64,000 nt of DNA from assembly GCF_030687495.1 (NCBI RefSeq), contig NZ_CP117435.1, forward strand, positions 5,832,501 to 5,896,500, written 5' to 3'. A program made the position numbers and the translations under genes. Shown here piece after piece: positions 47,170-55,500 of the stretch. Origin of the DNA: Pseudomonas sp. FP453. Its GTDB lineage: Bacteria > Pseudomonadota > Gammaproteobacteria > Pseudomonadales > Pseudomonadaceae. Below the pieces are notes generated by a model. The model was not told the DNA's origin. It was given only the letters and a program-made list of their open reading frames with translations, and did no database searches. The number at the start of each line of letters is the position of its first letter. Position 1 is the first letter of the stretch.

Positions 47170-48117
47170 TCAGGACGCTTTGCCTTCGCGCAACACCAGC
47201 AAATACGGGGTGTAATGCTCGGCGCGCAGGTTGAGGGTGTATTCCAGCGCCTTGATCACCGCATCCGGTTTGTCGATTTCAAACACGCCGGAGACCACGC
47301 GATTGCGCAGCGCGTCGCCGAGCACCAGGGTCTTGCCCGGCCAGTAGCGGTTCAGTTCGCTGACCACTTCCGACAACGGCTGCTGGCGGAATACCAACTG
47401 CCGCTGGCGCCACGCAAAGCCGCTGGCCGGATCGAAGCCGTGGACCTCGGCGAGGTGCTGGCCCTGATACTCCACCGCCCGCCCCGGCTCCAGGTACACC
47501 GTGTCACCGCTGCCCGCACTGACCTGCACCTTGCCTTGGGCCACCTGCACCCGCGTCTGCGCATCACGCCGCGCCACGCTGAACTGGGTGCCGACCACCT
47601 TGACCCAGCCCTCACCGGACTGCACCACGAAGGGCCGCGCCGGGTCCTTGGTCACGCTGAAAAAGCCTTCGCCCCTCAGCAGACGAATCTGACGCTCACC
47701 CGCGCTCATGCGCACTTGAATCGCGCTGTCGGTATTGAGTTGCAGCTGGGAACCGTCGGCCAACTCGACGGTGCGCGACTCACCGGTGCCGGTGGCGTAA
47801 TCCGCGCGCAGGCGGTCGAGCCAGGGGGTGTTTTGCACGGTCAGGCCAACCGCCAACAACACCGCGGCGGCACACGCCCAACGCCGCAGCGGTTTGCGCC
47901 AGGCGGCCTGTTCGGCGCGGCGGATCACCCGGGCCGGCTCACGCAGGCCGCCCAGCAGCGCCTGCACTTCCTGCCAGGCGTCATCCTGGGCTTGGCCTTG
48001 GCCGAGCCAGGCGGCGAAGGCGTCCATTTCAGCCGGCGTCACGTCCTCGGCCTGCAAGCGGAAATACCAGCCGGACGCTTGTTCAAACAGCTCGTCGGCA
48101 GTGGGTGTGGCGGTCAT
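47170..48117 (-). CDS. FecR-type anti-sigma/sigma-regulator
   Basis: A 315-residue inner-membrane regulator that relays the receptor signal to the ECF sigma factor. The N-terminal cytoplasmic FecR_N region (ADELFEQASGWYFRLQAED with FAAWLGQGQAQDDAWQEV) is followed by one membrane helix (WACAAAVLLAVGLTVQNTP, about 93-111) and a periplasmic FecR domain with VELADGSQLQLNTDSAIQV and LLRGEGFFSVTKD, then a C-terminal STN-like segment. The start at 48117 overlaps the sigma stop by four bases (ATGA). Confidence 0.92.
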   Translation of the reverse strand: MTATPTADELFEQASGWYFRLQAEDVTPAEMDAFAAWLGQGQAQDDAWQEVQALLGGLREPARVIRRAEQAAWRKPLRRWACAAAVLLAVGLTVQNTPWLDRLRADYATGTGESRTVELADGSQLQLNTDSAIQVRMSAGERQIRLLRGEGFFSVTKDPARPFVVQSGEGWVKVVGTQFSVARRDAQTRVQVAQGKVQVSAGSGDTVYLEPGRAVEYQGQHLAEVHGFDPASGFAWRQRQLVFRQQPLSEVVSELNRYWPGKTLVLGDALRNRVVSGVFEIDKPDAVIKALEYTLNLRAEHYTPYLLVLREGKAS

Positions 48118-48647
48118 GGCCGACGTCCTTGTGCATCGCAGGCAAGCCGCGTCTTGATGTACGCGCGGCATTCAATCAAGGCGCGACGCAATTGGTATTC
48201 CACACTACGCGGGGTGATCGACAGGCGTTCGCCAATCTCGCGGTAGGAAAGTTCGTCGACATGATAGAGCAGGAAGATCTGCCGAGTCGCTTCGGGCAAC
48301 GCCAGGATCGCGTCCTGCATCAGTTGTTCCTGTTGGTAGGCGGCCAATTGTTCGTCGGCACCTGGGTTGGTGCACGGCAGCTCTTCGCTGGGCTCGCCGG
48401 CGTCCAGGCGCTCACGGCGGATGGCCTGGCGCTGGTGATCGCGCACCAGGTTGCTGGCGATGGTGAAGAGAAAGGCGGGGAGGTTGTCGATCTTCTCGCC
48501 GGAATCCAGGCGCGCCAGGCGCAGGAACGATTCCTGGGTCAGGTCGGCGGCCACTTGGGCGCTGCCGGTGCGGCGGGTGACGAAGGCTTCGAGGGCTTTC
48601 TTCTGCTCCGCGAACAGGCGCGCGATCTGCGAATTCCAGGAGAGCAC
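48114..48647 (-). CDS. FecI/FpvI-type ECF sigma factor
   Basis: An extracytoplasmic-function sigma factor of 177 residues that should transcribe the adjacent receptor gene in response to its siderophore. Region 2 contains AADLTQESFLRLARLDSG and LPAFLFTIASNLVRDHQR (about residues 35-80). Region 4 contains LPEATRQIFLLYHVDELSYREIGERLSITPRSVEYQLRRAL-type HTH, with YREIGERLSITPRSVEYQLR near 135. The start is a GTG at 48647 with aaggt about eight bases upstream. It is the first gene of the signalling unit. Confidence 0.92.
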   Translation of the reverse strand: MLSWNSQIARLFAEQKKALEAFVTRRTGSAQVAADLTQESFLRLARLDSGEKIDNLPAFLFTIASNLVRDHQRQAIRRERLDAGEPSEELPCTNPGADEQLAAYQQEQLMQDAILALPEATRQIFLLYHVDELSYREIGERLSITPRSVEYQLRRALIECRAYIKTRLACDAQGRRP

Positions 48648-48699
48648 GGCACTACCTTGAGAGGAACGGGGGGTTCAGGAGGTGTGCACGCTAGCAAAG

Positions 48700-48719
48700 A
48701 ATGAGATTGGTTCGCAATT
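48700..48719 (-). promoter_or_regulatory. Candidate Fur box upstream of the ECF sigma gene
   Basis: The plus-strand sequence aatgagattggttcgcaatt is a near-dyad close to the Fur-type arrangement aatgagaat-nn-ttctcatt, with three or four differences. It lies about 53 bases before the GTG start, where iron repression of FecI-type sigma genes is expected. It was found by eye and not scored. Confidence 0.48.
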
Positions 48720-48763
48720 GATATCTATTTTTTGCTGTGGGTTTGGGGGTGTTCTTTAGGGCG

Positions 48764-48839
48764 CTATCGCAGGCAAGCCAGCTCCCACACTTGATCGGGT
48801 TCACACGGTCAAAATGTGGGAGCTGGCTTGCCTGCGATA
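48764..48839. repeat. REP pair, opposite arrangement, spacer shared with two other sites
   Basis: tatcgcaggcaag end outward and tgtggg ends inward. The spacer cttgatcgggttcacacggt plus caaaa equals those at about 35982 and 60735. It lies between the upstream region of the ECF sigma gene and the 3' end of the HAD phosphatase gene, so the iron-signalling promoter lies close to it. Confidence 0.92.
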
Positions 48840-48853
48840 AGGGCAACTCGGTG

Positions 48854-49912
48854 TTACTGGATGTCGTCAGGCTTCACAATCACCCAATTCTTGTCCGCCG
48901 TCACCGCCAACCCTTCCTTGGCCTGCGCCGCCGCATGCTTGGCGATCATGCCATTCAGTTGGGTCATGTATTTGTCCTTGCGGTTGATCCACAAGTGCAC
49001 GCCACCCTTGGCCACGTCCACATCGTGAAACAGCATGTAGCCATCACTCGTTGGCGTGTCGCCGCCCACCAGCACCGGTTTTTTCCATTCGTCGATGTAG
49101 GTGAGGATCGCCGCGTGCTTGCCGGCCATCCAGGTTGCCGGGGTCCACAGGTACGGCGTGAGTTCCAGGCCGAGGTTGGCTTTCTCGTCGTATTTACCCG
49201 CGCTGATCTGTTTGCGTGCAGTGGTCAGCTCGCCGGTCTTGCGGTCCTTGAGCAGGGTCGTCACGCCGATGACGTTCTCGGGTTTGACGTTGTAGCCGTA
49301 CTTCGGATCGGCCGCGACCATGCGCACCAGCTCTTCCGAGGCGGCGGTCATCACGTACACGTCGATGCCGTTTTCCATCAGCTTGTTGTACAGCTCCTGC
49401 TGGCCGGTGAAGATCTTCGGCGGCTGCACTTCGGATTTTTTCACCACGTCGCCTTCGAAATAGCTGACCGGCACCGGCTTGCCGGAGGCCATCAGCTCGT
49501 CGACCTGGACCTTGAGCTCCTTGAGGGTGAAGCCGGAAAACACCTGGGCAACCCACGGGTAGCAGACCATGTCGTCCACTTCGCAGAGGCGATAGTAGTA
49601 ACTGAACAGGCTTTCCTTGTGCTCGGCGGTGTCTTTGAACGGCATCAGCTTGAGCGACGGGTCGAGGCTGTCGCGGGTGATCAGGCCCTTGTTTTCCATG
49701 TAGGGCAGCAGGGATTCTTCGAGGTCGTAGCGGTAAGTGGTGTTGTCCATGTCGAACACCGCGAAGTTACCCTTGTTGGCGTTGGCGGCGATCATCTCGT
49801 TCAGTTGCTTGGCCGCCGGGGCAGGCCAGTGTTTCAACTCGGTGGCGGCCATGGCGTGGCCGGCAAGGCCCAGGCACAGTGCGGCGGCAAACAGTCTCGA
49901 AGCGAGCTTCAT
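48854..49912 (-). CDS. pchP: Phosphorylcholine phosphatase-like HAD enzyme
   Basis: A periplasmic HAD-superfamily phosphatase of 352 residues. The signal peptide is MKLASRLFAAALCLGLAGHAMA. HAD motif I is FAVFDMDNTTYRYD, with the nucleophile Asp about 31 residues into the mature chain, the position known for Pseudomonas phosphorylcholine phosphatase PchP (DMDNT). Motif II is VYVMTAASEELVRM (Thr/Ser) and motif III/IV is PVLVGGDTPTSDGYML. If correct it releases choline from phosphorylcholine, derived from host lipids. Choline transport or catabolism genes are not in the window. It is divergent from the cystine symporter. Confidence 0.78.
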   Translation of the reverse strand: MKLASRLFAAALCLGLAGHAMAATELKHWPAPAAKQLNEMIAANANKGNFAVFDMDNTTYRYDLEESLLPYMENKGLITRDSLDPSLKLMPFKDTAEHKESLFSYYYRLCEVDDMVCYPWVAQVFSGFTLKELKVQVDELMASGKPVPVSYFEGDVVKKSEVQPPKIFTGQQELYNKLMENGIDVYVMTAASEELVRMVAADPKYGYNVKPENVIGVTTLLKDRKTGELTTARKQISAGKYDEKANLGLELTPYLWTPATWMAGKHAAILTYIDEWKKPVLVGGDTPTSDGYMLFHDVDVAKGGVHLWINRKDKYMTQLNGMIAKHAAAQAKEGLAVTADKNWVIVKPDDIQ

Positions 49913-50151
49913 ATGCGTTTTCTCCCTGAGTGAAAAACCTCGACGCTAACAAATCCCTGTGACAGTTACCGCCCGAGCGCGACCGCTTGCGTCCTGATCC
50001 CGCCAACCGCATATGCCTGAGCGTCAAATGCTTATTCCAAAAACGACAGTCTCCATTCCATATCGGTATTAAATCAATATATTTCAAGCTGTTAGGCTTT
50101 CCGGTTCGCAATCGCAGGCTCACGCGATTGGCAGCCTCTGACGGAGCTCTA

Positions 50152-51543
50152 ATGAATCTGCCCCTGATTCTCAACTTACTGGTGTTCGTGGCCCTGTTAC
50201 TGGGCCTGGCACAAACCCGCCGCACAAACTGGAGCCTCGCCAAGAAGGTGCTGTTCGCCCTGGCCTTGGGCGTGGCGTTTGGTGTGGCGCTCCATACCCT
50301 TTACGGCGCCGGCAACCCGGTGCTCAAGGCGTCCATCGGCTGGTTCGACCTGGTCGGCAATGGCTACGTGCAATTGCTGCAAATGATCGTGATCCCGCTG
50401 GTATTTGCCTCGATCCTCAGCGCTGTGGCGCGCCTGCACAACGCCGCGTCCCTGGGCAAGATCAGCTTCCTGACCATCGGCACCCTGCTGTTCACCACCG
50501 CGATTGCGGCGTTGATCGGCATCGGCCTGACCAACCTGTTCGGCCTCACCGCCGAAGGCCTGGTGGCCGGCACCCAGGAAATGGCGCGCCTGCAAGTGAT
50601 CCAGAGCGATTACGCGGGCAAGGTCGCCGACTTGAATATCCCGCAGTTGCTGCTGTCGTTCGTGCCGTCCAACCCGTTCGCCGACCTGGCGCGGGCCAAG
50701 CCGACGTCGATCATCAGCGTGGTGATTTTCGCTGCATTCCTGGGGGTTGCCGCGCTGCAACTGCTCAAGGATGACGTGGAAAAAGGCCAGAAAGTCCTCA
50801 ACGCCATCGACACCCTGCAAGCCTGGGTGATGCGCCTGGTGCGCCTGGTGATGAAGCTGACGCCCTACGGTGTGCTGGCGCTGATGACCAAGGTGGTCGC
50901 CGGTTCCAACCTGCAAGACATCATCAAGCTTGGCAGTTTCGTCGTGGTGTCGTACCTGGCCCTGGGCCTGATGTTTGTGGTGCACGGCCTGCTGCTGTCC
51001 CTGGCCGGGGTCAACCCGCTGCGCTTCTTCCGTAAAGTGTGGCCGGTGCTGACCTTTGCCTTCACCAGCCGCTCCAGCGCAGCGGCGATCCCGTTGAGCA
51101 TCGAGGCGCAGACCCGTCGCCTGGGTATCCCGCAGTCCATCGCCGGCTTCGCCGCCTCGTTTGGCGCGACCATCGGCCAGAACGGTTGCGCGGGTCTTTA
51201 CCCGGCCATGTTGGCGGTGATGGTGGCGCCGACCGTCGGCATCAACCCGCTGGACCCGCTGTGGATCGCGACCCTGGTGGCGATTGTGACCTTGAGCTCG
51301 GCCGGTGTGGCCGGCGTGGGTGGCGGTGCGACATTTGCCGCGCTGATCGTGCTGCCGGCGATGGGCTTGCCGGTGTCACTGGTGGCGTTGCTGATTTCCG
51401 TGGAGCCGCTGATCGACATGGGCCGCACGGCGCTGAACGTGAACGGTTCGATGACGGCGGGGGCGATTACCAGCCAGATCATGGGGCAGACGGATAAGGC
51501 GCTGTTGGATGCGGATGAGCATGCTGAGTTAGCGCAGGCCTGA
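50152..51543 (+). CDS. tcyP: L-cystine/cation symporter, TcyP/YdjN type
   Basis: A secondary transporter of the dicarboxylate/amino acid:cation symporter family, with 463 residues. The start at 50152 ([21 protein letters not shown]) has acggag upstream and removes 55 unlikely codons. Family features are the helical repeats and the signature [20 protein letters not shown] (about residues 301-320), then [19 protein letters not shown] and [20 protein letters not shown]. The TcyP subgroup has a longer N-terminus, as here. The 239-base upstream region is A/T-rich (attccatatcggtattaaat), plausible for sulfur-starvation control. Confidence 0.85.
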   Translation: MNLPLILNLLVFVALLLGLAQTRRTNWSLAKKVLFALALGVAFGVALHTLYGAGNPVLKASIGWFDLVGNGYVQLLQMIVIPLVFASILSAVARLHNAASLGKISFLTIGTLLFTTAIAALIGIGLTNLFGLTAEGLVAGTQEMARLQVIQSDYAGKVADLNIPQLLLSFVPSNPFADLARAKPTSIISVVIFAAFLGVAALQLLKDDVEKGQKVLNAIDTLQAWVMRLVRLVMKLTPYGVLALMTKVVAGSNLQDIIKLGSFVVVSYLALGLMFVVHGLLLSLAGVNPLRFFRKVWPVLTFAFTSRSSAAAIPLSIEAQTRRLGIPQSIAGFAASFGATIGQNGCAGLYPAMLAVMVAPTVGINPLDPLWIATLVAIVTLSSAGVAGVGGGATFAALIVLPAMGLPVSLVALLISVEPLIDMGRTALNVNGSMTAGAITSQIMGQTDKALLDADEHAELAQA

Positions 51544-51550
51544 TAGACCG

Positions 51551-51634
51551 CTATCGCAGGCAAGCCAGCTCCCACAGTTGACCGAGTTGTTTAGAAATAC
51601 TCGGTCCAATGTGGGAGCTGGCTTGCCTGCGATA
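51551..51634. repeat. REP pair, opposite arrangement, distinct spacer
   Basis: tatcgcaggcaag end outward and tgtggg ends inward, with its own inner stem (accgagt / actcggt) in the spacer. It lies between the tcyP 3' end and the convergent folA stop, which is only a few bases away. Confidence 0.9.
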
Positions 51635-51637
51635 CTC

Positions 51638-52150
51638 TTAGGCCTTTTCCCAAACCTCAAAGTTGTAAGCAGGCTTGTCACCTTCCGCCGGGTTCTCAAC
51701 ATTCGACACCAGCTTCCACTGGTTCAAATCAAACGCTGGAAACCAAGCATCCCCTTCCGGGCTCAACGCCACCCGCGTCAAATACAGGCGATCCGCCTGC
51801 TCCAGCCCCTGCGCATACAACTGCGCGCCGCCGATCAGCATCAGCTCATCCACGCCCTGGGCCAGTGCCCATTCTTCGGCGCGCTCCACCGCAGCCTCCA
51901 GCGACGGAAAAACTTCCGCACCTTCAAGCGCCAGATCGGTCTGACGGCTGACCACAATGTTCAAGCGCCCCGGCAACGGTCGACCGAGGGAGTCCCAGGT
52001 CTTGCGCCCCATGATGATCGGCTTGCCAAGCGTGGTGGCCTTGAAATATTTGAAATCCCCCGGCAAATGCCAGGGCATGCTGTTGTCGACGCCGATCACG
52101 CGGTTTTCACCGAGGGCTGCGATCAGGCTTAAAGGGAGAGTTTTTTTCAT
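51638..52150 (-). CDS. folA: Dihydrofolate reductase
   Basis: Reduces dihydrofolate to tetrahydrofolate with NADPH and is the target of trimethoprim. It has 170 residues. Conserved blocks are LSLIAALGENRVIGVDNSMPWHLPGDFKYF (divided; active-site acidic residue in HLPGDFK, about residue 32), PIIMGRKTWDSLGRPLPGR, and LMLIGGAQLYAQ near 107. It is divergent from the DUF2868 gene with a 69-base gap. Confidence 0.95.
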   Translation of the reverse strand: MKKTLPLSLIAALGENRVIGVDNSMPWHLPGDFKYFKATTLGKPIIMGRKTWDSLGRPLPGRLNIVVSRQTDLALEGAEVFPSLEAAVERAEEWALAQGVDELMLIGGAQLYAQGLEQADRLYLTRVALSPEGDAWFPAFDLNQWKLVSNVENPAEGDKPAYNFEVWEKA

Positions 52151-52219
52151 GGCGACGAGAATACCAGAGCCACGAGCCAGGGGTTATGCTCCAGGCTCAC
52201 TCACACAACAGGACGGCGC

Positions 52220-53590
52220 GTGACTCCCCTGCACACACTCTGGCTGACGGAAACAGTACGCCTGCGCGAAGAACACGCCGGCAACCTGGAAGACCAGGAA
52301 GCCAACCGCCTGGCCCGCGCGGCCGGGGGCGACCTGCCGACGCGCATCCAGCGGCGCGCCCTGCACCTGGCCGAGCGCGATGGTTTGACCTCCGCCCTGA
52401 CCCGCTGGCTGCAAGGCGCACGCCTGGCGCTGGTGTTGCTGGCGGTCGTCGCCGTACTCAGCGGCGCGGGCCTGGCCTTCGCCGCAATGGGCAACGGCCT
52501 GGCCCCGGTGAATGTGTTCTGGGCATTGGGCAGCCTGCTCGGCCTGAACCTGATCCTGCTCATAAGCTGGGCCCTGGGCCTGCTGTTTGCCGGCGAACAC
52601 GGCGCCAGCCTCGGGCGTTTGTGGTTGTGGCTCAGCGAAAAGCTCGCCCGCGACGCCAAGGCCGCACAATTGGCACCGGCGCTTTTGCTGTTGCTGCAAC
52701 GGCAAAAACTCAATCGCTGGGCCGTCGGTGTGCTGGTCAACGGCCTGTGGCTGTTGGCATTGCTCAGTGCGCTGGTGATTCTGCTGATGCTGCTCGCCAC
52801 GCGCCGCTACGGCTTCGTGTGGGAAACCACCATCCTCAGCGCCGACACCTTCGTTGCCGCGACCCAGGCCCTGGGCAGCCTGCCCACCCTGCTCGGCTTC
52901 AATGTGCCGACGGTCGAAATGATCCGCGCCAGCGGCGACTCCGCCTTGAATATCGAAAGCGCCCGCCAGTCCTGGGCCGCGTGGCTGGTCGGCGTGCTGC
53001 TGGTCTACGGCCTGCTGCCGCGCCTGATCCTCGCCCTGCTCTGCCTGTGGCGCTGGCAACGCGGGCGCGCCGCCCTGCACCTGGACCTCAACCTGCCCGG
53101 CTACAGCCAACTGCGCGAACGCCTGATGCCCAGCAGCGAACGCCTCGGCGTCAACGACGCCGCACCGGACCAACTGCATCAGGTCAGCAGCGGCGTCAGC
53201 GAACTGGAAAGCGCCGGCGCCCTGCTGGTGGCCATTGAACTGGACGATCAGCACCCATGGCCGCCCCAGCTGCCGGCCAACGTCAAAGATGCGGGCATCC
53301 TCGACAGCCGCGAATCGCGCCACAAGCTGCTGGAGCAACTCACGCGCTTCCCGCCCGCGCGCCTGGCCATCGCCTGCGACCCACGGCGCTCACCGGATCG
53401 CGGCAGCCTGGCGTTGATCGCCGAACTTGCGCGCAGCGCCAGCGCAACCCGCGTGTGGCTGCTGCAAGCCCCCCACGGCCAGGCGCTGGACGCCGAGCGC
53501 CTGGGCGACTGGCACACCGCACTGCGACAGCTGGAACTGCCCTTCGCCGACTGCGCGCCGCTGAACTGGCTGGAGACCGGGCATGACTAA
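52220..53590 (+). CDS. DUF2868 family membrane protein
   Basis: A 456-residue protein with a GTG start at 52220. Four hydrophobic segments are visible: LALVLLAVVAVLSGAGLAFA (about 72-91), FWALGSLLGLNLILLISWAL (about 99-118), VGVLVNGLWLLALLSALVIL (about 173-192) and WLVGVLLVYGLLPRLILALL (about 254-273). A soluble C-terminal domain of about 170 residues follows, with a nucleotide-fold-like strand pattern (LLVAIELDD, RLAIACDPRRSPDRGSLALI). Its stop overlaps the next gene by eight bases. The function is unknown; the constant partner is a DUF3482 GTPase. Confidence 0.85.
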   Translation: MTPLHTLWLTETVRLREEHAGNLEDQEANRLARAAGGDLPTRIQRRALHLAERDGLTSALTRWLQGARLALVLLAVVAVLSGAGLAFAAMGNGLAPVNVFWALGSLLGLNLILLISWALGLLFAGEHGASLGRLWLWLSEKLARDAKAAQLAPALLLLLQRQKLNRWAVGVLVNGLWLLALLSALVILLMLLATRRYGFVWETTILSADTFVAATQALGSLPTLLGFNVPTVEMIRASGDSALNIESARQSWAAWLVGVLLVYGLLPRLILALLCLWRWQRGRAALHLDLNLPGYSQLRERLMPSSERLGVNDAAPDQLHQVSSGVSELESAGALLVAIELDDQHPWPPQLPANVKDAGILDSRESRHKLLEQLTRFPPARLAIACDPRRSPDRGSLALIAELARSASATRVWLLQAPHGQALDAERLGDWHTALRQLELPFADCAPLNWLETGHD

Positions 53591-54950
53591 ACCACTGAAA
53601 CTCGCCGTGGTCGGCCACACCAATGTCGGCAAGACTTCGCTGCTGCGCACGCTGACCCGCGACGTGGGCTTTGGCGAAGTGTCCCATCGCCCCAGCACCA
53701 CGCGGCATGTCGAAGGGGCGCGCCTGTCGGTGGACGGCGAAGCCTTGCTGGAGCTGTACGACACCCCCGGCCTGGAAGATGCCATCGCCCTGCTCGACTA
53801 CCTGGAACGCCTGGACCGCCCGGGCGAGCGCCTCGACGGCCCGGCGCGCCTGGCGCGGTTCCTGGAAGGCAGCGAAGCGCGCCAGCGTTTCGAACAGGAA
53901 GCCAAGGTACTGCGCCAACTGCTGGCCTCGGACGCCGGCCTGTATGTGATCGACGCCCGCGAGCCGGTGCTGGCCAAGTACCGCGACGAGCTGCAAGTGC
54001 TGGCCAGCTGCGGCAAGCCGTTGTTGCCGGTGCTCAACTTCGTCAGCAGCAGCGACCACCGCGAGCCGGACTGGCGCGAAGCCCTGGCCCGCCTGGGCCT
54101 GCATGCGCTGGTGCGTTTCGACAGCGTCGCGCCACCGGAAGACGGCGAGCGGCGCCTGTATGAAAGCCTCGCCCTGCTGCTGGAAAGCGCGCGGCCACAA
54201 TTGGAGCGGCTGATTCTTGATCAAGAAGCCCAACGCCAAGCCCGTCAGCAAAGCGCTGCACGCTTGATCGCCGAGCTGCTGATCGACTGCGCCGCATGCC
54301 GGCGCAGCGTGGTGCCCGAGGACGAACCGCAAGCCGTCAACGAGCTGCGCAAAGCCGTGCGCCAGCGTGAACAGAAGTGTGTGGAAGCCCTGCTCAAACT
54401 GTTCGGCTTCCGCCCGCAAGACGCCGCCGCCAGCGACTTGCCGCTGCTGGACGGTCGCTGGGGCGATGACCTGTTCAACCCGGAAACCCTCAAGCAACTC
54501 GGCGTGCGCGTCGGCGGCGGGATCGCCGCAGGCGCGGCGGCCGGGGCCGGTGTGGATCTGCTGGTCGGCGGCCTGACCCTCGGCGCCGCGGCCTTGGCCG
54601 GGGCGATTGCCGGTGGTGCGCTGCAAACCGCGCGCAGCTACGGCGGCCGCCTGCTGGGCAAGATCAAGGGCCAGCGCGAACTGACCGTGGACGACGGCGT
54701 GCTGCGCCTGCTCGCCCTGCGCCAGCGCCAGTTGCTCAAGGCCCTGAACCAGCGCGGGCATGCGGCGATGCACAGCATCAAGGTCGATACGCCCCAGGAC
54801 AAAAGCTGGCGCGAAGGCAAGTTGCCGGACGCGCTGCACAAGGCGCGCGCCCATCCGCAGTGGTCGTCCCTCAACCCCCACGCCAAGCTCAGCCAGGCCG
54901 AGCGCCAGGAACAGATCGAAGCCCTGGCCCAGCGCCTCGACGAAACCTAA
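53583..54950 (+). CDS. DUF3482 GTPase
   Basis: A 455-residue Era/Der-like GTPase fused to a DUF3482 domain. G1 is AVVGHTNVGKTSLLRTL (about residues 8-24), G2 lies in HRPSTTRHVEG and G3 is LYDTPGLEDAI. The usual G4 NKxD is not evident: the equivalent strand reads LLPVLNFVSSSDHRE. A glycine/alanine-rich hydrophobic hairpin (GGGIAAGAAAGAGVDLLVGG and AALAGAIAGGALQTA, about 315-355) resembles membrane-inserting segments. It overlaps DUF2868, so the pair is co-translated and probably forms a membrane complex. It overlaps the convergent HD gene by four bases. Confidence 0.86.
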   Translation: MTKPLKLAVVGHTNVGKTSLLRTLTRDVGFGEVSHRPSTTRHVEGARLSVDGEALLELYDTPGLEDAIALLDYLERLDRPGERLDGPARLARFLEGSEARQRFEQEAKVLRQLLASDAGLYVIDAREPVLAKYRDELQVLASCGKPLLPVLNFVSSSDHREPDWREALARLGLHALVRFDSVAPPEDGERRLYESLALLLESARPQLERLILDQEAQRQARQQSAARLIAELLIDCAACRRSVVPEDEPQAVNELRKAVRQREQKCVEALLKLFGFRPQDAAASDLPLLDGRWGDDLFNPETLKQLGVRVGGGIAAGAAAGAGVDLLVGGLTLGAAALAGAIAGGALQTARSYGGRLLGKIKGQRELTVDDGVLRLLALRQRQLLKALNQRGHAAMHSIKVDTPQDKSWREGKLPDALHKARAHPQWSSLNPHAKLSQAERQEQIEALAQRLDET

Positions 54951-55500
54951 GCCGCCAGCACCTGCCGCGCCTTGGCCTTGAGCAGTTCAAGGTCGAGCAC
55001 CGGCACGTGCATGGCCTTGGCCTGCTCATCCCAATGACGCATGCGCAAACTCACGGCACAGAGCGGGTCCTGTTCGAACGCACGGGCCTCTTCGGCGCTC
55101 ATCACGCCGCCTTGGTAGCCCAAGGTGCGGCGACTGGCTTCACTCAGGCGCGCGTAGTAATCCGGTTGGCTGAACGTCAGGTAGCGCTTGGCCTGCACGT
55201 GATACTCAACCAGCCTGGCCATGCGCTCACTGAACCCTGCGCGGCGCAAGTAATCCGCCCCCAGCCGGTTCATGGCTGACCACGCCGTAACCGCCCATGT
55301 TCGCGCCGCCCTGGCCGCACAGATGGCCGATGTCATGGAAAAACGCCGCCAACACCTTCATCGTCGAAACCTTCGGCCATCGCCCGTTGTGCGGCCTGGG
55401 ACATGTGCTCGATCTGCGACACCGGCTCGCCGATGTAATCCGCCGCGCCGTGCTGTTCATACAAGCCGAACACTTCGGCAATCGCCTGTTCCGGGCTCAT
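54947..55500 (-). CDS. Phosphonate-degradation HD-domain protein (PhnZ-like), frame broken twice
   Basis: An HD-domain protein of the class associated with phosphonate operons. PhnZ, the characterised relative, is a diiron oxygenase that cleaves a hydroxylated aminoethylphosphonate. In three frames the sequence reads MSPEQAIAEVFGLYEQHGAA ... VSQIEHMSQAAQRAMAEGFDDE, then VLAAFFHDIGHLCGQGGANM (the metal-binding H..HD..H set), then LGADYLRRAGFSERMARLVEYH. Extra bases lie in cc at 55354-55355 and gg at 55267-55268. Removing both gives 183 residues. The start overlaps the FAD-oxidase stop (TGATG). Confidence 0.82.
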
